From the NCBI GenBank assembly GCA_003956705.1, contig QZCP01000022.1, positions 105,032 through 169,031 of the forward strand: DNA of 64,000 nt, in the 5' to 3' direction. The position numbers and the translations under genes are program-made. A model generated the notes under the pieces. The model ran no database searches. It had not been told where the DNA came from and saw nothing but the letters and a program-made list of their open reading frames with translations. This DNA comes from Brevipalpus yothersi. Lineage: Eukaryota; Arthropoda; Arachnida; Trombidiformes; Tenuipalpidae. Shown here in pieces: positions 37,252 through 48,462 of the stretch (the first letter of the stretch is position 1; each line of letters starts with the position of its first letter).

Positions 37252-40200
37252 ATGAAAGTTGAAAGCACTGTGATTCGAGAATTTCTCGCTGAATTATTGG
37301 GAACTTTTGTTCTAACGGTGAGTAAAAGTTCTACTTTTCGCTGTAAAGATTTCATTACTTTCAATTCATGTTCAAAAAGCTCCAGCTAATTGTAGCTGGA
37401 ATCTTTTTGATCTATGTGGAAAAAGTGATGAGCTAACAAGAGAGTTTGAAGAGATCATAAATCTCCGTCTGCCAAGATAAAAACATGCTTTTTCTAGTTA
37501 TTTTTAAAGAGAAAACATTACCAGTCATTAGGATCTCTGGATCAACATGTAGTCTGATTATTCCCAGACTAATTACCCACCAAGGGGAAGAAGAATCTTT
37601 CTCAGACTCTGCTTTAACTCATAGCTTTTATCGATTTGATATCCTATCGGTAAAGAAAAAAAAAGATCTTCACATCTATCCATCATCGTTTCTTTTTCAA
37701 TCTCAATTTTCAATCGATAATCCATTTCATTCCAAAACTTCTCAATTCCATGCTAAAAGATGGAAAGTGCAAAATTTTCGCCTGTAGTTTGAATCTATTT
37801 TGAATGTGATTGATAAGAACAATCATAAAGGCTTAACCTTCGCCCAATAGTCACAATTTAATGTTGCAATAAAGTTAAAAAACGACCGGATGAGCATAAT
37901 AGTCTGTCGATAATTGGGCGTTAAATTACAATCATTTGTATTACAATTACTCGTAAAACTTTTATAACGACAGTGTGTAAAATCTGTACGAACACACCAC
38001 ATGCTATTGATACACCTTTCTTTACTTTATTTTCTGTCTTTTATCCATGAACCGTTATACATGGTGCAGATGAGGCTTTTCTCTTTCATTTTCAAAATCA
38101 TCATTATTTATTTGCCAAAACCATTACTTTTATATATTCTCATTTCGGATCATACTCACAAAACTTTCATCATACTCTTGAATCATTTTCGTTCATTTCT
38201 CTACCTATACCTTTATTGTTGTCCAGACTTGGCGATGTCTCAAAAAGAGGCTTAGTAATTTGCTGATCCTATTGATTTTCACTTGTCTCTCTGACAATTT
38301 CTGTGTCTGTGTGTGTAAAAAAGAGTTGAGAAGAGAGGAATAGATAATGGATTGTAGATGTGATGCAATAATGAGAAAGTCAGTCGATTTCTGATAAACT
38401 ATTTCTGTCACACTTTCATTTCTCTGATAGTGAAACTCTCAAATGTCCATAAGGCCATCATTCATATTCATCCACTTCATATTCTGTGTCAGTGTGTATA
38501 TGTGTGTATATATGTGTTTCGAGCCTTGAAGAGATTCCATTCATCAAACTTACAGAATATAGCATAAAATTAACTTTCATTATGTATTGCATCATTTGCC
38601 TGAAGATGTTGAAAAAAATGCGACTCAAAAACTATGAGTCTAAGTTTTCCATGTTTCAGACGAAGAACCATCTATCGTATACATTGGAGGGAACTATTTT
38701 ATCATATTTTTCTTTGATCATGTAATTTTGAGGTTATGTTTGCAAACACAAAACGATAGAGTCACTGTTCTCAGCTTACAGAGTTAAGGAAAAATTTCAA
38801 TAATTTTATCAGCAAAAAAAGCATGGAAAAATGAGTGAGAGTGAGTTGAATTCATGATAGAATTTATATCCAGATTGGGGGAGGAGATTGGAATTATCAT
38901 TTTTGATGAGAAGGAAAAAGATTATGTGAGCATGAAGAAGGGTGTAATAACAGTTTTTCGGATGAAAAAAACGAACAGTTCATCCAATGACTCACCAATT
39001 TGTTATATCATGATAAAATCTGCTTGATGATGGAGAAAAAAATATAGATTTTAACTGAGTTTTCATGTTTTCCATCTCTCATATCGAATACACAGTGCAT
39101 CGGATGTTGCGTTAATGCTTCGGTAGCAGTTTCAGGAGCGGGAAATGCTGGTGGAATTATGGGCGCTTTTGGATGGGGATTGGCCCTAACTGCTGCGATC
39201 TACGTTTGTGGAGGAGTTTCAGGTGAGAAAAAAATGAATTTTTTCATCATAATAAATGAGGGGAGATACAAAAATATACTCATCATTCATGTGAATGGAT
39301 TATCCAGAGTGTTCTGACCTCTTTTGGCATGATGCCTTTCATCAATTTGAAGATTCACTCTCAATCGGAATCGAAAGTATTGCGTATGTCATCGAACAGC
39401 ATTCGTCAGCTTTTCGAGAGAAAAAAATTTAATTGATTGAGATTTTCTGATGAACTTATAGGAGCATACTGAAAACAAATAACTACGCAATTCTCGACCT
39501 GAGAGATGTTTGTGCAATCGTCACACACAATTATCGATAGGACCATCATATTATCGCATTTTCTTACTAGTCCACATGTCAAATTATCATGATCTCAATT
39601 AACAGTTATTCGTTACAGGAGGCCATGTGAATCCAGCGGTCACTTTGGGAATGGCTTCAATAGGCAAACTGCCATGGATCAGAGTTCCATATTATTTTCT
39701 GGCTCAATACATAGGAGCATTCATTGGGGCATTGATCACATATCTTGTCTACATTGAAGCTCTTAAAGATAAATTTGGACCCGTTTTGCAAACCACAGGT
39801 CCAAATTCTACTGCAGGTATATTCGGCACTCTACCGAACCCTGAAATTTCGGCGGGAACTTGCTTCATTGATCAGGTTATTATTGCTACAAATATTGGGT
39901 CGATGAGATGAATTTTGGGTAATAATTTTGACCACTACTTTCTTCCAGGTTGTGTGTGTTGCATTTTTCCTTCTACTCATCTGTGCAATTACCGATGAAA
40001 GGAATATGAATACCTCAAAGGGCTTAATTCCAATTGCCATTGGTGTTGCTGATCTCTCTCTGATGGTATTTGCTTTCGGATATAATTGTGGTGCCCCAGT
40101 AAATCCTGCCCGAGATTTTGCCCCAAGAGTTTTTACCTTTATATCTGGATGGGGTGGCGAAGTGTTCTCGTGAGTAGATCTTAAAATCTTTCAATCTAGA

Positions 40201-41144
40201 AATCTCTTGGGAGAAAATTAACCCAATCAATAATGATTAGAGTAAATGTTTGCGTTAAGATGATCCAATTTCATGGAAAGAGAGAAGTTAACAGTTTCTT
40301 TTGTGATCAAATGCGCTATCTGCTTATCTCAATTAGAGATTGGGTGATCAATTTTTTCTCAGACTCTTGAAATTAGAAAGTGTCATGGGCAAATCAACAT
40401 ACTGGGTTAGCTAGTGTGCTGACTGTTTTCCAGACAATTTCATCATCAAAAGTTGTACCCAATTAATTGAATTGTCAAGTGAACAAATTTTCACTCATCA
40501 ACACCGCAATGCATACAATTGATGGTGATTCGATAAACGATGAGTGAAATTTTTATTAGCAGCTTAACACACACACAGATGACAATATTGTTTGATTGAT
40601 CCACTTTTTGTCTCGAGATGCGAGTTCGATGTCTCGTGTCCTCATTATGAGCACACACATACACACATATTCATTCCAGAGAAATAATCATTCAGTCAAT
40701 CATTCAGTAATCGGTGATGAATGTGCATCACACCTTAATTGTGTCTTGGATATCAATATATTCAGAGGCACTTCACGCCACTTGATCACTTATTGAAACT
40801 CTTGGAGTAATTGATCAGACGTATCAACCTGTTGTTTTTCCAACAATCAAGTGCATTTTTCTCTTCTTATCAAGAAGAGAAGAGAGTAAAAACAAACAGT
40901 TGAAAACTTTCAGAGAACTTTCAACTAATGCTAACTGATACTTATCAAACTTCATAGCTTTACCTTTCTCTTTTTTTATTTATCTCTATCTTCCAATTTC
41001 AGAATTCGAGATTATAATTATTTTTGGATTCCCGTGATTGCCTGTCACATTGGAGGCATTATTGGATGCTGGATATACACACTAATGATAAGTTCACACT
41101 GGCCAACGCAATCATATGACGTTGAAAGTGAGAGTCAAAAATAG
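37252..41144 (+). CDS. Aquaglyceroporin (glycerol/water channel)
   Basis: This is a membrane channel for water and small solutes such as glycerol. Five exons: 37252-37317, 39096-39222, 39619-39875, 39949-40169 and 41003-41144. They give 270 residues in consistent phase, a normal length for the family. Signature pieces in order: helix 1 AELLGTFVLTCIGCC; first pore motif SGGHVNPAVT, created across the exon 2/3 junction; TAGIF in loop C, typical of AQP3/7/9/10; second motif GAPVNPARDFAPR. The Asp after NPAR marks the glycerol-conducting branch rather than water-only aquaporins. In the selectivity-filter position two residues after the Gly of the second motif an Ala is seen, smaller than usual. 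The exon 3 donor (GTTATT) is weak, but the protein junction FIDQ/VVCVAFF aligns well with the family. Insects largely lack this branch while chelicerates keep it, which fits a mite. Confidence 0.93.
37318..39095 (+). other. Aquaporin intron 1
   Basis: A 1.8 kb phase-0 intron, donor GTGAGT and acceptor TACACAG. No other gene seen; short open frames here are Ser/Phe-rich noise. Confidence 0.8.
39223..39618 (+). other. Aquaporin intron 2
   Basis: A 396-base phase-1 intron, donor GTGAGA and acceptor CGTTACAG; nothing else seen. Confidence 0.8.
40170..41002 (+). other. Aquaporin intron 4
   Basis: An 833-base phase-2 intron, donor GTGAGT and acceptor CAATTTCAG. Short CA repeats occur at about 40566-40578 and 40655-40668. 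Confidence 0.8.
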
Positions 41145-41733
41145 GCTTCATAATCATTTCATTTCATACACACATATAAATACCTATTCGATTAGATTTA
41201 GTTACAGCTGATTGATGCTTGTGTTCTGGCTCAACTGGCTCAATCTTTTTTTTGACAATAATAATAATTCGCAAATAATCACCGCAACTAATCAATACAT
41301 TGCTATCTATTTCTCTCTATGCAACTCTACAATTGCGCTTCACTTCTTCCTGCTACTACCAAATCGCTATCTCATCATTAATATTTATCCATCTATTTGT
41401 GCCTGATCAACCATCCATAACAAAAGCTAGAGCAATTTAATATACATACATCTATCCTAATTATGAATATCTTGCCTAATATATCATCAAAAGAATCGCA
41501 AAAGAATATCAGCCCAATATCATATACACACACAATGCTCCAGAGGAAGAGAGGAGAAGTTGGCAAAAAAGTTGTGTGTTAGATTTTATTCGGTTATCAT
41601 ATTATCATTTCAACCTTAATCAAAGTTGATATATATACGTACATAAATTTGTGCTGCTTAATTATTCTTTTTCTAATTTGTGAGAGAGTGATAATAATGT
41701 TTCTATTGCATCTTTCGAATCATGAACAAACTA
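41145..41733. other. Aquaporin 3' flank
   Basis: AT-rich sequence after the aquaporin stop, probably 3' UTR plus spacer. No gene is seen; it ends at the TA that flanks the inverted-repeat element. Confidence 0.5.
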
Positions 41734-42323
41734 CAGTCGGTTGCATAAAGTTTGTAAGAGCTTTCATTCTGTCGCAGGGATAATATGAGATGCATTTTTC
41801 TCTCCAAAATGATTGGAAATTCTGGCTGAAGGTCATAGAATTATGACAAGGTGGAATTTTCCTTGATTGAATTAATCAGAAATGAAAAACTTGAGAAAAA
41901 TCCACCAGAAAAGGCCAGTGGTTTTAGGGCCAAATCGTTTACAAAAAATTTCAGAAATCGAAACATTTTTTCGCAGATACCTACAAATTTTATGCATCGA
42001 GTGAAATTTATGAAAAATTTCTGGGAGAATTCATGATAACTGATAGTCAATTTCCAAAAATTTCAAAGGTCTAAGGTCGAAAGTTTCTGAGATATGATTT
42101 TTATAAAAATTTTGCTATTTTTCACCCCCTGTTTTTGGGTAAACATTGGTCCCCGTTCCATTTTCTCATCTTTCAGAATCCTTGAGGAATTTGATTCAGA
42201 TTTTCTCTAGACAAACTGACGAGGCACCAAATCTTCTATTTCAACAAATTTCAGTCCGGGAAGTTCTCTCAGTCTTGAGCTATTCTATCTCAAAAACTAT
42301 TACAAATATTATGCAACCGACTG
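41734..42323. mobile_element. Tc1/mariner-like non-autonomous element (MITE), 590 bp
   Basis: The left end reads CAGTCGGTTGCATAAAGTTT onward (41734-41757). The right end (42300-42323) is its inverted complement with 22 of 24 positions matching. Each end is bordered directly by TA (41732-41733 and 42324-42325), the target duplication expected of the Tc1/mariner superfamily, whose ends commonly begin CAGT. The interior has no transposase-like open frame, so the copy would depend on an enzyme supplied elsewhere. It sits in the spacer between two convergent genes. The family assignment rests on ends and TA only. Confidence 0.8.
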
Positions 42324-43402
42324 TATATAAGCAAATACTCTTACCTTGACTTTTTTTTCTCCTCACACTTTTTTTCCTCTAATTACGCGATTTATTGTTA
42401 ATTTCTTTTTGATCTTCTTTTCCATTATTGTGGTGATGGGATAGCTTTTTGCAGAGAGCTTTGCAAAAAAAAAATTTATCTAATTTTTGTTTATTGAATA
42501 TCACTTTTTTGTTTTCTTCCTTTTCTCTCCCAATTTTGGTTGACTAATTTCACTCACTAATTTGATTGGAAATCAATTTATCGTCCAGGAACTTATGTGG
42601 AAATGAATACCGTAAAGTGAGCGTATGAATGAGATTCTCTTAATATGCATGAAAATCTAATTGGAATACTTTTTTTCTAGATCCTAGAGAAAATTAATAG
42701 ATTTCCGCCTCATCAATTCATCTAGTTTGATTTTCGATATCTGGTGGATAGGTTTCGTGACTTTTTTCAAGCATTATAAATGATATATTCCTCCATGTCA
42801 ATGCAAACTTTACCTTTTCATAAACAAATAAAGTATCAAATTTCCTACTCTTAACTCGAAAATTTCGATGGATTTATTGCTAGAGTTTATCAGAGATTAC
42901 CAATCAGATTGGAAATATTATTACCTTTTATCTCTGGTTTCATTATACAATTCGTTATAATTTTGCTCTCCAAGCTCTCATAACTCGCCAAGGCTACAAG
43001 AATCTGCGAATAATTGCGAAAATTTGATCTAAATTCACATCATTAAACTTCTCCTGGTTTTCCTTGGTTGGCTAGATTAATTAACCAGAAAATGAGTGAT
43101 CTCTGGGAATTTAACAAAAAATAAAGGAAAGTTTATTTAGAGTTTCTAAGCCAAAAGGCACGATCTGTGAAGACTTAGGTCTGAAATCTGGTTTCAGGGT
43201 TACTGTGGCAAATCTTTTTCATCTAACAAGATTCTGGTGCCCAGTTGAGAGTCTATGGGAATCAAACAAGGTTTTCCCTGGAATTTTGAGCCTGGATCGA
43301 ATGCAGGACCAATCTTGACGGTGCAATCAGACTCTCTTCAACCAGCATCCAATATCATCATCATCATGGTTCAAGGTACCCTGGACCTTTCATAAATTCG
43401 GG
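42324..43402. other. Spacer between convergent aquaporin and MFSD4-like genes
   Basis: No gene seen. It probably contains the 3' UTR of the minus-strand transporter; on that strand an AATAAA lies at about 43132-43137, some 270 bases after the stop. Confidence 0.5.
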
Positions 43403-45146
43403 CTAAAAAATAGAATGAGCTCGACTTCCTCTTGAAGATACTGGAGGAACCATAAAAGATCCAACTCGAGAACGTCGTGCTTTCATCTCAATTTCCATTT
43501 CCGGTGAAACTTCCATCGGCTTACCGAAAAGCTTATCACAAATGTAGGGAAGAGAGGCTGATAAAAAGATGAACACTGTTGAAACTATTGCCAGATAGTA
43601 GGCATAAACCATTGGCTCAAATTCAATCAATGTGCCTGCCATGGCTGCATGGATAGAATCACCTAAAACACCAGCTCCAAAAATTATAGAAGTTTGTGTT
43701 CCAGTGAGTGGAAAAAATTTGCTTATCATCACAAATGCTACCGGAAAAAGTGGACTGAATCCTGCACCGATCAAAATTGAGGAAATCCAAAGACAAATTG
43801 GACTTGCAGTCAAGAAGCCATACATTATGATGGTACCGAGTGTGGCTATGACAAGACATATGTTGACCACTAAATTTTCACTTAACACCACTGTTAAAGC
43901 AACAAAAAAGACTCTGGTCAAGGAAAAGGAAGTCCAATAGCTTGACGATATTAATGCTCCAGTTTTTTTCTCTATTTTCAGTGTTGACTTGAGACCAAAA
44001 GCTTGAACGTAATTTGCTGCGTGAAAGAAAAAAAATTGAATCGAAATTATTCGAATTTTTGAAAATATTTCAATACTCACATACTATACTGTTGACTGCC
44101 AGGAAAGCATGATGTATAGCGGAAGCCCAAAAAATAGCCAAATTAATTTTCCATCTCGGATGCTCAGATGGAAGTTTTAGTGGTGGTAATTTTTTTAATC
44201 CTTTCTCTGTTGATTCATTGTCAATTTTGGAATTTTTTTCCTCCTCAATTTGTTCGGTAGAAATATTTGGACAATTGAAATAATAATAGAAAAAGCCGAT
44301 ACTAGTCAAAATAGATGCTCCACCATAGATGAAGTAGGGACATTTCAATTGAACATCAGATGGAGTGTATACATTATTGAATGCTTCCGGATTTTCCATC
44401 ATTTCTTCTGTAACTGGTAGAAGAAAATATCTCACAAAAGCTGGACAAGATAGAGCACCAATTCCATAGAACATTTGCATAATTTGAATAGCATTTCCAA
44501 CTTTTTCAGAGTCCCATAATAAAGTCATGGCTATGTGGCAGTCTGGAGGAAGATGTTTCAATGGAGAAAAATTTTTAAAATGGGAGAAAAAAATTCTCTT
44601 CGTAAAACTCACTTAAATCGTAATTTGCATTTGCAACACCAGATATGAACAACAGAACCATCAGGACATAAAAATTGTAGATCAGAGGAGTTGCAAAAAT
44701 GGCGATACCAGATGCAATCATTCCAATACCCATTGCAAAGTAGTGATTAGAATATTTGTCCAAAAAACTAACTGTATGATTGATAATTTTAATGTTAATT
44801 ATGAAAACTATTTCCTCCAACCTTTCAACTTGATAGATGAATTTTTATATCTTAAAGGTAAAATTTCAATCTCACCTGAGAAGGTTCCTATCACATATCC
44901 CACTGCATGTGATGTGACCAAACGTGAAGTGGTTGCGAAACCTTCTTCCAATTGAATTTGAAGGTCCAAGAGAGTTGAGCCAATGATAATTACTCGACAG
45001 GCGAACAGAAAAAAGGACCAAAAAAGGAGTAAAGAAGCAAATATTTGAGTTCGATACTTTGGCATTTCGTTGAGAAAACCCATTTTGATGGAAATTTTCA
45101 CACTTGAAGCTTTTTGAACCAATTTTTTAGAAATTAAGTTACCCAA
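43403..45146 (-). CDS. Major facilitator (MFSD4-like, sodium-dependent glucose transporter type)
   Basis: A 12-span solute carrier; relatives MFSD4A/B include a sodium-dependent glucose transporter (family knowledge). Four exons on the minus strand, in coding order: 45146-44876, 44771-44613, 44542-44081 and 44016-43403. All junctions are phase 1 and fuse to 501 residues. The first exon holds helix 1 (FASLLLFWSFFLFACRVI), a LDLQIQLE stretch and GYVIGTFS, equivalent to the helix 2 region of MFSD4 proteins. Exon 3 carries LLWDSEKVGNAIQIMQMFYG and GIGALSCPAFVRYFLLP, matching the family's helix 4/5 region. The C-terminal half contains GAGFSPLFPVAFVMISKFFP. At the exon 3 end two donors exist (44084 and 44080); only the GTGAGT one keeps the frame. 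The start could instead be the Met at about residue 22. Substrate is not provable from sequence. Confidence 0.85.
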
Positions 45147-46551
45147 TTGAAAAATGAGAAAATTTTGTACATGTATTCCCTATTTATTGCCACTACTGGG
45201 CGAATAATTGTACACATCCAGAGAATCTAGTCAATTTTGATTTGCTCAAATCATTTACCGATGCTCCAGACTCACACGCTAGTCAGCCATATGATTATCA
45301 GGCTAAACCTATTTGAACTTTATACCTTCTTCTTTCAAGTGATATTTTTCAAATAATTGTGTGATAATGAATGTTTTGAAATCAATAAATTTGCACGGGA
45401 AGCATGTTTCTATGGATTTAGTGATCGATAACAATTCTTTTTCATGGCTAACATCAAAATGATTTGATGAAAAAAAAAATTTTTTCCACTACTCTAGGCG
45501 CGAAGTAGCTGTTGAAGAGGTATTAAAAGAACAAGGGCACAGTTTCTATGGATTGTTTTAAATTTTTGAGCAAGCAAAAAATCTAGATACTGACGATTGA
45601 TCTAATAGCGAAGGATTTTTGCACACCTTTTGCGTCAAATAATCCTTCTTTCCATGATATTTGATGGGGATCATGATTGGGCAGAACCTCATCATGTTGG
45701 AAAAGATTCATTCAGCTGAAACTTGAGTTCTATTGTTTTTTTGTTTGATCTTTTGCAAGATTTTCATTTCTGGATAAAATATGATTCATACTCAGGCAAA
45801 CTTAATTTCACAATCCCAACTCGAAAAATTTTAATTACTAGATGCCAGATGATTCACCACCCGAGAGTAGAAAAGGATTCAAGCCCTACGGATGTCGCCA
45901 CCAATATTTCTACATAGAATGTTGGTGATTTAATTGTAAAACTTTTATGGAAATTCTTGTACGAAATATGAAAAACCTCAGGTCACGACAAACATGTAGG
46001 TGTGATCAGCCTTAGGTCAGCGGGTCAATTGATATGATGGAAAGTGTAGGCATCGATATGCTATATCTAGATGCTGGCCTAAGTAATATTCACAGCATAT
46101 CTAAAGTTCGATCCTCAAGTTTCACTGATTTTTTTATATTAGCTACCAAAATGGAGCTAAAAATCATGAAAAATTAATGCTAAGATTAGGTAGAGAGAAT
46201 AAGATGATTTTACTGTACAAGAATAGTTTCTCAAGGAAATGGATTGAAAATTGGAACGTTTTATCAAATAGGACTGGCTTTTCACCAATGAGTTTCGTTG
46301 ATATTTCATCACAAATACTCAGGCTACCTGATCGGGGAAGCATGAGAATTGAGTCAGGTAATTCAGCATGATTCGTTGATTCATTTCATTAGCTATCGAT
46401 ACAAAATTTACCAAGTTCAGAAATATGATTACCAATCGAACTGTTCTCTAGTTCTGAGTAGAGACAGGTGAACTCTGCCTTCTCTGATAAGCTTACTGAG
46501 CCAGTAGGATACAAGATGTTTCAATTTTGGATCGACAAATTTCAATCCATC
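45147..46551. other. Spacer between the MFSD4-like gene and pseudo-ADAM copy A
   Basis: No gene seen. It contains the presumed 5' flank of the MFSD4-like gene (towards low coordinates), the 3' flank of pseudo-ADAM copy A, and a group of nuclear-receptor-like half-sites at 45980-46027. Confidence 0.5.
45980..46027 (+). promoter_or_regulatory. Possible nuclear receptor half-sites (DR2-like)
   Basis: AGGTCA occurs at 45980-45985 and 46014-46019; the second is followed after two bases by GGGTCA at 46022-46027, a direct repeat with spacing two. The site is about 0.84 kb upstream of the MFSD4-like start codon. Such short matches also occur by chance. Confidence 0.25.
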
Positions 46552-47727
46552 TCAGGAAAAGTATTGAGACAATTGATCAGCCATGGTGGCATATTCAGAT
46601 TTACTTCCTTCATCAAAGCCATTTCCATCTGTCTCTTTTATGGATTTTTCCTTACCATCTTGTTCTTCCGGAGCCTTGTGACTGAATTTACTATATACTA
46701 TGAAACATACGAAAAAGGCAGCTACTCCCAATAATGTGGCCAAAATAACGAGTGCATATCTTAATATAATTCTTGATGTGTCATCAGAGGCTGGTGTTGT
46801 CTCTGGTAGTTCAGTTGATGTAGTGGTAGTAAAGTTGGTATGAATTTTTACACAATTCTTCATTTCACAATCATCACATGTGTACGGATCTGAATCAAAA
46901 TCACAGTCGCATTCCTCATCTTCATCAATTTTTCCGTTTCCACATATCGGTGGATCTTTCCATTCATAATGCTTTTCAGTGTCAAGGCATCCCAAAAGTC
47001 TAAGATTTGCTTGCATTTCAGTCTTATTATTAATCAATTCTTGAGTACATAGGTCAAAGCGTAAATGTTTCGGATCACGATCGATACATCTTCCTTCATC
47101 ACAAGGACAATTTGGATATTCATCATTTTCCATTCTCAAAAAGCGACCAAACATCCACCAGACGTAATCTTTCCATTTTCCCGTGTCATCATAATAAATA
47201 AGAGCCACTTGATTGGTGCAATAATTTCCACCGGTCAGTATGATAGGTTCATTATATGGTTCAACGTCTCGATAATTTATTCCAGTTAAAACAATAGAAA
47301 TATCATGGGAAGACTTATTACCATATTTTGGTAGCTCATTATTAACGAGTTTATGAGCATCTTGTATGGTTCCACCGATATTCAGATCGAGATCGAGATG
47401 AAAAATGTGGTTGATCTCAAGATATGCTGCAAATTGTAAACATGCTGGAAAGTCAAAAATAGGTTTGAATACCTCTTTAATGGCTTCATGAGCTGAAGAA
47501 TGACTTTTATAAATATCCTTGAGTCTCATGTCATACAAAACTAAGATATCGACTTTATATGGATAATGTGCCTGTCTTATGACGCTTGAGCCAGCAATAC
47601 GCTTAGATTTTGAGTGTTCTTTGGTCAGATCAAGAGAATTTGCCGTAGACATAAGCATTTGCATAAAAAATAATCTGCCCATACCGATCAGGTGAGTGTA
47701 GATGAATAAGTTTCTAATTTTTCTCAT
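46552..47727 (-). CDS. ADAM-like membrane pseudoprotease, copy A
   Basis: A 391-residue intronless protein related to ADAM (reprolysin, M12B) metalloproteases. Order: probable signal peptide (about 1-30), directly a metalloprotease-like domain from YPYKVDILVLYDM to about 240, then the start of a disintegrin domain (PPICGNGKIDEDEECDCD), a short Cys pair segment (CDDCEMKNC), a Thr-rich stalk, one membrane helix about 320-345 and a 43-residue cytoplasmic tail. Where active ADAMs have the zinc motif HExxHxxGxxHD, this protein reads WWMFGRFLRMEND (about 188-200): all three zinc His and the catalytic Glu are absent, so it should be inactive. The flanking CPCDEGRCI is still ADAM-like. No prodomain or full disintegrin/Cys-rich region is present. 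A near-identical copy follows upstream. Role unknown; it could be a decoy, receptor or adhesion protein. Confidence 0.85.
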   Translation of the reverse strand: MRKIRNLFIYTHLIGMGRLFFMQMLMSTANSLDLTKEHSKSKRIAGSSVIRQAHYPYKVDILVLYDMRLKDIYKSHSSAHEAIKEVFKPIFDFPACLQFAAYLEINHIFHLDLDLNIGGTIQDAHKLVNNELPKYGNKSSHDISIVLTGINYRDVEPYNEPIILTGGNYCTNQVALIYYDDTGKWKDYVWWMFGRFLRMENDEYPNCPCDEGRCIDRDPKHLRFDLCTQELINNKTEMQANLRLLGCLDTEKHYEWKDPPICGNGKIDEDEECDCDFDSDPYTCDDCEMKNCVKIHTNFTTTTSTELPETTPASDDTSRIILRYALVILATLLGVAAFFVCFIVYSKFSHKAPEEQDGKEKSIKETDGNGFDEGSKSEYATMADQLSQYFS

Positions 47728-48462
47728 CTCAAGCCATATAAATCTGGATTCCGCATCATTGACCTAGATTCACATTGAATTTAAAAATCTGTCAAATTTC
47801 TAATTGAATTGAATAAGGAAGAAGAAACGAGGCTTTGATCCACTAAGACACTAATTTCACCGGAAATAAATCAGATTTGGTTTTTTGAGAAGCAAAATAT
47901 CCTTCCAATACAATTAACAATGTTTTTCAACAATCAATCAGATTCATGAATTCTAAGATTGTTTTGTTCCATGTATATTAATTCCAAGTTTCATTCACAG
48001 ATGAAAATGATAAACGACGATTAACTGGACAGTGACAAAAATATTTTAGACTCTTTGAGAGTAAATAATGGAAGATAAAAATTGCATGCATTTGTTTACC
48101 AGATGAACAATCAATGCATGAACTCTGCTAAAATTTAACCATAGATCCTCTAATTTCATTCTAAAAGTCAAAATTTAATCCAACCAGATACTTTTATAGA
48201 GTTTTGTGACTAAATTTATTTGGGATCAAAACTTAATTCACAAATTTGACAACCAATCAAATTGTTCTCTCCTCTTAAAATGAAGAAGAAATGGTTTTGC
48301 AGTCTAAATGATTCATGAATTTTTTGTTTACAAATCAAAATTTTCAAATCAAAATCATCTAGAATCAGGAAAAATAACGGGACAACTAATCAACCTGATG
48401 AACAGATCTGATTTATTCATCAAATCCATGACCGTTTGTTTCTTAAGTCGATTTTTATAGCC
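47728..48462. other. Spacer between the two pseudo-ADAM copies
   Basis: This is the 5' flank of copy A and 3' flank of copy B; no gene seen. A segment at about 47900-47990 resembles about 49690-49800 upstream of copy B (shared TTAACAATG, CAACAATC and TTGATTCCAAG-like pieces), so the duplication unit includes upstream DNA. A minus-strand AATAAA at 48412-48417 lies about 46 bases past the copy B stop and is a plausible polyadenylation signal. Confidence 0.55.

Noticed and set aside
46100..46125. GTTCGATCC, resembling a tRNA B box
   Set aside because: No matching A box, acceptor stem or anticodon arm can be drawn upstream, so it is not a tRNA gene.
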